Source: Micrococcales bacterium (GTDB lineage: Bacteria > Actinomycetota > Actinomycetes > Actinomycetales > Dermatophilaceae). Taken from it: a stretch of DNA of 8,488 nucleotides. Each line of letters opens with the position of its first letter. The first letter of the stretch is position 1. The notes below the pieces were generated by a model, which saw nothing but the letters and a program-made list of their open reading frames with translations, did not search any database and was not told where the DNA came from. Where the stretch lies: assembly GCA_003157445.1 (NCBI GenBank), contig PMJN01000539.1:1-8488 (forward strand), written 5' to 3'. This document shows positions 6,189 to 8,488 of the stretch, one piece after another. A program made the translations under genes and the position numbers.

Positions 6189-7645
6189 CGGTTCGCTCCT
6201 GTGGTGACGTAGGCCTCGAGGCCGTGGCGGCCACCCTCGCGGCCGTAGCCGGACTCCTTGTAGCCGCCGAACGGCGAGGCCGGGTCGAAGCGGTTGAACG
6301 TGTTGGCCCAGACCACACCTGCCCGTAGCTGGTCAGCCATCCACAGGATGCGAGAGCCCTTCTCAGTCCAGATCCCCGCGGAAAGCCCATATGGCGTGTT
6401 GTTGGCCTTGGCGACCGCCTCTTGCGGAGTGCGAAAGGTCAGCACCGACAGCACCGGTCCGCAGATTTCTTCCTGGGCGATCCGATGAGACTGACAGACA
6501 TCGGTGAAAACCGTGGGGGCAAACCAGAATCCGCGGTCAGGCAGGTTGCAAGGCGCGCTCCATCGCGTGGCTCCCTGGGCCTCCCCGATCTCGGTCAGCT
6601 CGCGGATCCGGGCCAGCTGCGCTGCAGAGTTGATGGCGCCTACGTCAGTGTTCTTGTCTAGCGGGTCACCCACCCGTAGAGTCTGCAGACGGTGTTTGAG
6701 CCGCATGATCACATCATCGGCGACGTTTTCCTGCACGAGCAGACGAGAACCGGCGCAGCAAACATGGCCCTGGTTGAAGAAGATCCCGTTGACTATTCCC
6801 TCGACCGCTTCGTCGATGGCGGCGTCGTCGAAGACGATGTTGGCGGCTTTGCCGCCGAGCTCGAGAGTTGCCCGTTTGCGTGTGCCTGCGATGGAGCGGG
6901 CGATGGCTTTGCCCACCTGCGTTGATCCTGTGAAGGCGACCTTGTCGACCCCGGGATGCTCGACCAGGAGTCGCCCGGTTTCACCGGCTCCGGTGATGAT
7001 GTTGACCACCCCTGCCGGTAGGTCGGCTTGCTGGCAGACCTCGGCGAACAGCAGCGCAGTCAGTGGTGTGGTCTGGGCGGGCTTAAGCACCACGGTGTTT
7101 CCGGCGGCTAAGGCGGGGGCGATCTTCCACGACAGCATGAGCAGCGGGAAGTTCCACGGGATGACTTGGCCTACCACGCCCAGAGGTCTGGGGGGTTGTC
7201 CGCTGCCGCCCGAAAGCCCCGCGTGCTCGAGCTTGTCCGCCCAGCCGGCATGGTAGAAGAAGTGCGCCGCAGCCAGCGGGATGTCGAAATCGCGAGACTC
7301 TTTGATCGGCTTGCCGTTGTCCAGGGTCTCCAGGACGGCGAACTCCCGAGCGCGTTCCTGCAAGATGCGCGCGATACGGAAGAGATACTTGCCTCGCTCA
7401 GTGCCGGGCAGCCTGCTCCACGGCCCTTCGAAAGCCGCTCGGGCGGCCCGCACCGCCGCCTCGACGTCGGCCTTGCCTGCTTCGGTGACCTCGGCCAAGG
7501 CCTCCTCGGAGGACGGGTTGATGGTCTCGTAAGTCGATCCATCCGTAGCCTCGATGAAGTCACCGCCGATAAACAGTCCGTACGACGCGGCGATGGTGAC
7601 GACGGCGCGTGACTCGGGCGCTGGTGCGTACTCGAACTTGGCCAT
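6185..7645 (-). CDS. NAD(P)-dependent aldehyde dehydrogenase, catalytically complete
   Basis: A full-length 486-residue enzyme that oxidises an aldehyde to the carboxylate. Visible motifs: PWNFP at 163-167 with the oxyanion-hole Asn165, LKPA with cofactor-contacting Lys188, FTGSTQVG (238-245) of the Rossmann fold, LELGGK with general base Glu262, NQGHVCCAGSR (291-301) with catalytic Cys296, EEICGPV with Glu393, and a C-terminal PFGGYKESGYGREGG (458-472). The first 20 residues are a variable leader. It begins 20 bp after deoC and overlaps the truncated homologue. Because DeoC yields acetaldehyde, an acetaldehyde-oxidising role is plausible, but the residues do not fix the substrate. The ribosome binding site is weak (GAGAG about 12-16 nt upstream), suggesting dependence on deoC translation. 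The pairing with a non-catalytic homologue recalls ALDH16, where an active and an inactive domain are fused. Enzyme class is certain; subfamily and substrate are inferred. Confidence 0.95.
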   Translation of the reverse strand: MAKFEYAPAPESRAVVTIAASYGLFIGGDFIEATDGSTYETINPSSEEALAEVTEAGKADVEAAVRAARAAFEGPWSRLPGTERGKYLFRIARILQERAREFAVLETLDNGKPIKESRDFDIPLAAAHFFYHAGWADKLEHAGLSGGSGQPPRPLGVVGQVIPWNFPLLMLSWKIAPALAAGNTVVLKPAQTTPLTALLFAEVCQQADLPAGVVNIITGAGETGRLLVEHPGVDKVAFTGSTQVGKAIARSIAGTRKRATLELGGKAANIVFDDAAIDEAVEGIVNGIFFNQGHVCCAGSRLLVQENVADDVIMRLKHRLQTLRVGDPLDKNTDVGAINSAAQLARIRELTEIGEAQGATRWSAPCNLPDRGFWFAPTVFTDVCQSHRIAQEEICGPVLSVLTFRTPQEAVAKANNTPYGLSAGIWTEKGSRILWMADQLRAGVVWANTFNRFDPASPFGGYKESGYGREGGRHGLEAYVTTGANR

Positions 7646-7665
7646 GGTTTCTGTCTGCTCTCAGC

Positions 7666-8488
7666 TCAGTTGATCGTCACGTAGTCGGCACCCGAGTAGT
7701 GGCCCGAGGCTAGCTTCTGCCGTTGCAGGAGAAGGTCATTGAGCAGGCTGGAGGCTCCGAACCGAAACCAGGCGGGGTCGATCCAGTCATCACCTGCGAC
7801 CTCGTTGAGCATCACCAGGTACTTCATCGCATCCTTGGTGGTCCTGATGCCACCAGCGGGCTTCACCCCGACCTGGGTGCCGGTGAGGCTACGCCAGTCG
7901 CGGACCGCCTCGAGCATGATCAGTGTTACCGGCAGCGTGGCGGCCGGCGATATTTTTCCCGTTGAGGTCTTGATGAAGTTCGCGCCGGCCAGCATGGCCA
8001 GCCATGAGGCGCGACGGACGTTGTCATAGGTCACGAGCTCGCCGGTCTCAAAAATGACTTTCAGGTGTGCCGCAGCGCCGCAGGTCGACTCGAGATCGCA
8101 GACCTGCTTAATGGCCGCGATCTGCTCGAACACCTGCAGGTACCTTCCGGACAGGAATGCCCCACGGTCGATGACCATGTCAATCTCATCGGCACCAGCG
8201 CGAAGCGCGTCGCGGGTGTCTGTGAGCTTGACCGCCATGGTGGCACGACCGGCCGGGAAGGCCGAAGTTACCGCTGCGACATGAACGTTGGTGCCTTTGA
8301 GCGCGTCCACGGCTACCGGGACCATATCGGCGTAGATACAGACCGCTGCGACCTGAGGCGTCGCCGGGTCGCCGGGGTCAGGGGCCATCGCCTTGGCACA
8401 TAAAGAGCGCACCTTGGGTTCGGTGTCGGCCCCCTCCAATGTCGTGAGGTCGATCATGGCGATCGCGGTGTCGATGGCCCAGGCCTTG
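7666..8488 (-). CDS. deoC: Deoxyribose-phosphate aldolase, N-terminus cut by window edge
   Basis: Class I aldolase that splits 2-deoxy-D-ribose 5-phosphate into acetaldehyde and D-glyceraldehyde 3-phosphate in deoxynucleoside catabolism. The frame is open to the right edge (KAWAIDTAIA precedes the Met at 8457), so that Met is internal and roughly 50-60 residues are probably missing. Counting from that Met, the Schiff-base motif FIKTSTGK gives Lys163, the second active-site lysine is Lys199 in GVKPAGGIRT, and the proton-relay Asp is probably Asp93 in ADEIDMVIDRG. KVIFETGE (133-140) and FGASSLLNDLL (233-243) are also family hallmarks. The C-terminus HYSGADYVTIN is the longer actinobacterial type with a late Tyr. 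It is the first visible gene of an operon with two dehydrogenase-family genes; any promoter lies outside the window. Identification is near certain. Confidence 0.97.
   Translation of the reverse strand, partial: KAWAIDTAIAMIDLTTLEGADTEPKVRSLCAKAMAPDPGDPATPQVAAVCIYADMVPVAVDALKGTNVHVAAVTSAFPAGRATMAVKLTDTRDALRAGADEIDMVIDRGAFLSGRYLQVFEQIAAIKQVCDLESTCGAAAHLKVIFETGELVTYDNVRRASWLAMLAGANFIKTSTGKISPAATLPVTLIMLEAVRDWRSLTGTQVGVKPAGGIRTTKDAMKYLVMLNEVAGDDWIDPAWFRFGASSLLNDLLLQRQKLASGHYSGADYVTIN

Overview
The window looks like chromosomal DNA from a high-GC actinobacterium (Actinomycetia). The base composition is GC-rich, and the gene set matches actinobacterial neighbourhoods: a MoxR / DUF4350 / DUF4129 / multispanning membrane protein cassette arranged like Rv3692-Rv3689 of Mycobacterium tuberculosis, a LolA/LppX-like lipoprotein of streptomycete type, and a long-form deoC followed by aldehyde dehydrogenases. 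The gene order is recalled from family knowledge; no search was run. I would not name a genus.

Everything I can support as a gene lies on the minus strand, so transcription runs from high to low coordinates. (1) 8488-5262 is a catabolic operon: deoC (5' end outside the window), a complete NAD(P)-dependent aldehyde dehydrogenase 20 bp downstream, and a 308-residue aldehyde dehydrogenase homologue joined to it by an ATGA overlap. The third protein lacks the catalytic half of the fold and its key residues, so it is probably a non-catalytic partner; the pair resembles a split ALDH16. DeoC releases acetaldehyde and glyceraldehyde 3-phosphate from deoxyribose 5-phosphate, and the dehydrogenase plausibly oxidises the aldehyde. 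(2) 5210-3698 is a tandem duplication of a lipoprotein gene with its upstream region. The first copy (5134-4388) is intact. The second (4275-3698) has lost about 50 codons, carries a frameshift and has an altered lipobox, so it is a pseudogene, although its promoter-like sequence and ribosome binding site remain. (3) 3599-1 is a tightly packed operon: a proline-tailed multispanning membrane protein, a DUF4129 protein, a DUF4350 protein and a MoxR AAA+ ATPase cut by the left edge. The junctions are a 7-bp gap and two ATGA overlaps. The set probably makes a membrane-linked MoxR chaperone/remodelling system whose substrate cannot be read from sequence.

The least explained signal is a perfect 26-bp palindrome inside the first codons of moxR (596-621). 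The window has no tRNA, rRNA, insertion sequence, CRISPR array or gene-free stretch above 300 bp. The three intergenic gaps (5135-5261, 4276-4387, 3600-3697) are each about 100-130 bp. I found no dramatic new system; the most interesting items are the pseudo-dehydrogenase pair, the decaying lipoprotein duplicate and the moxR palindrome.
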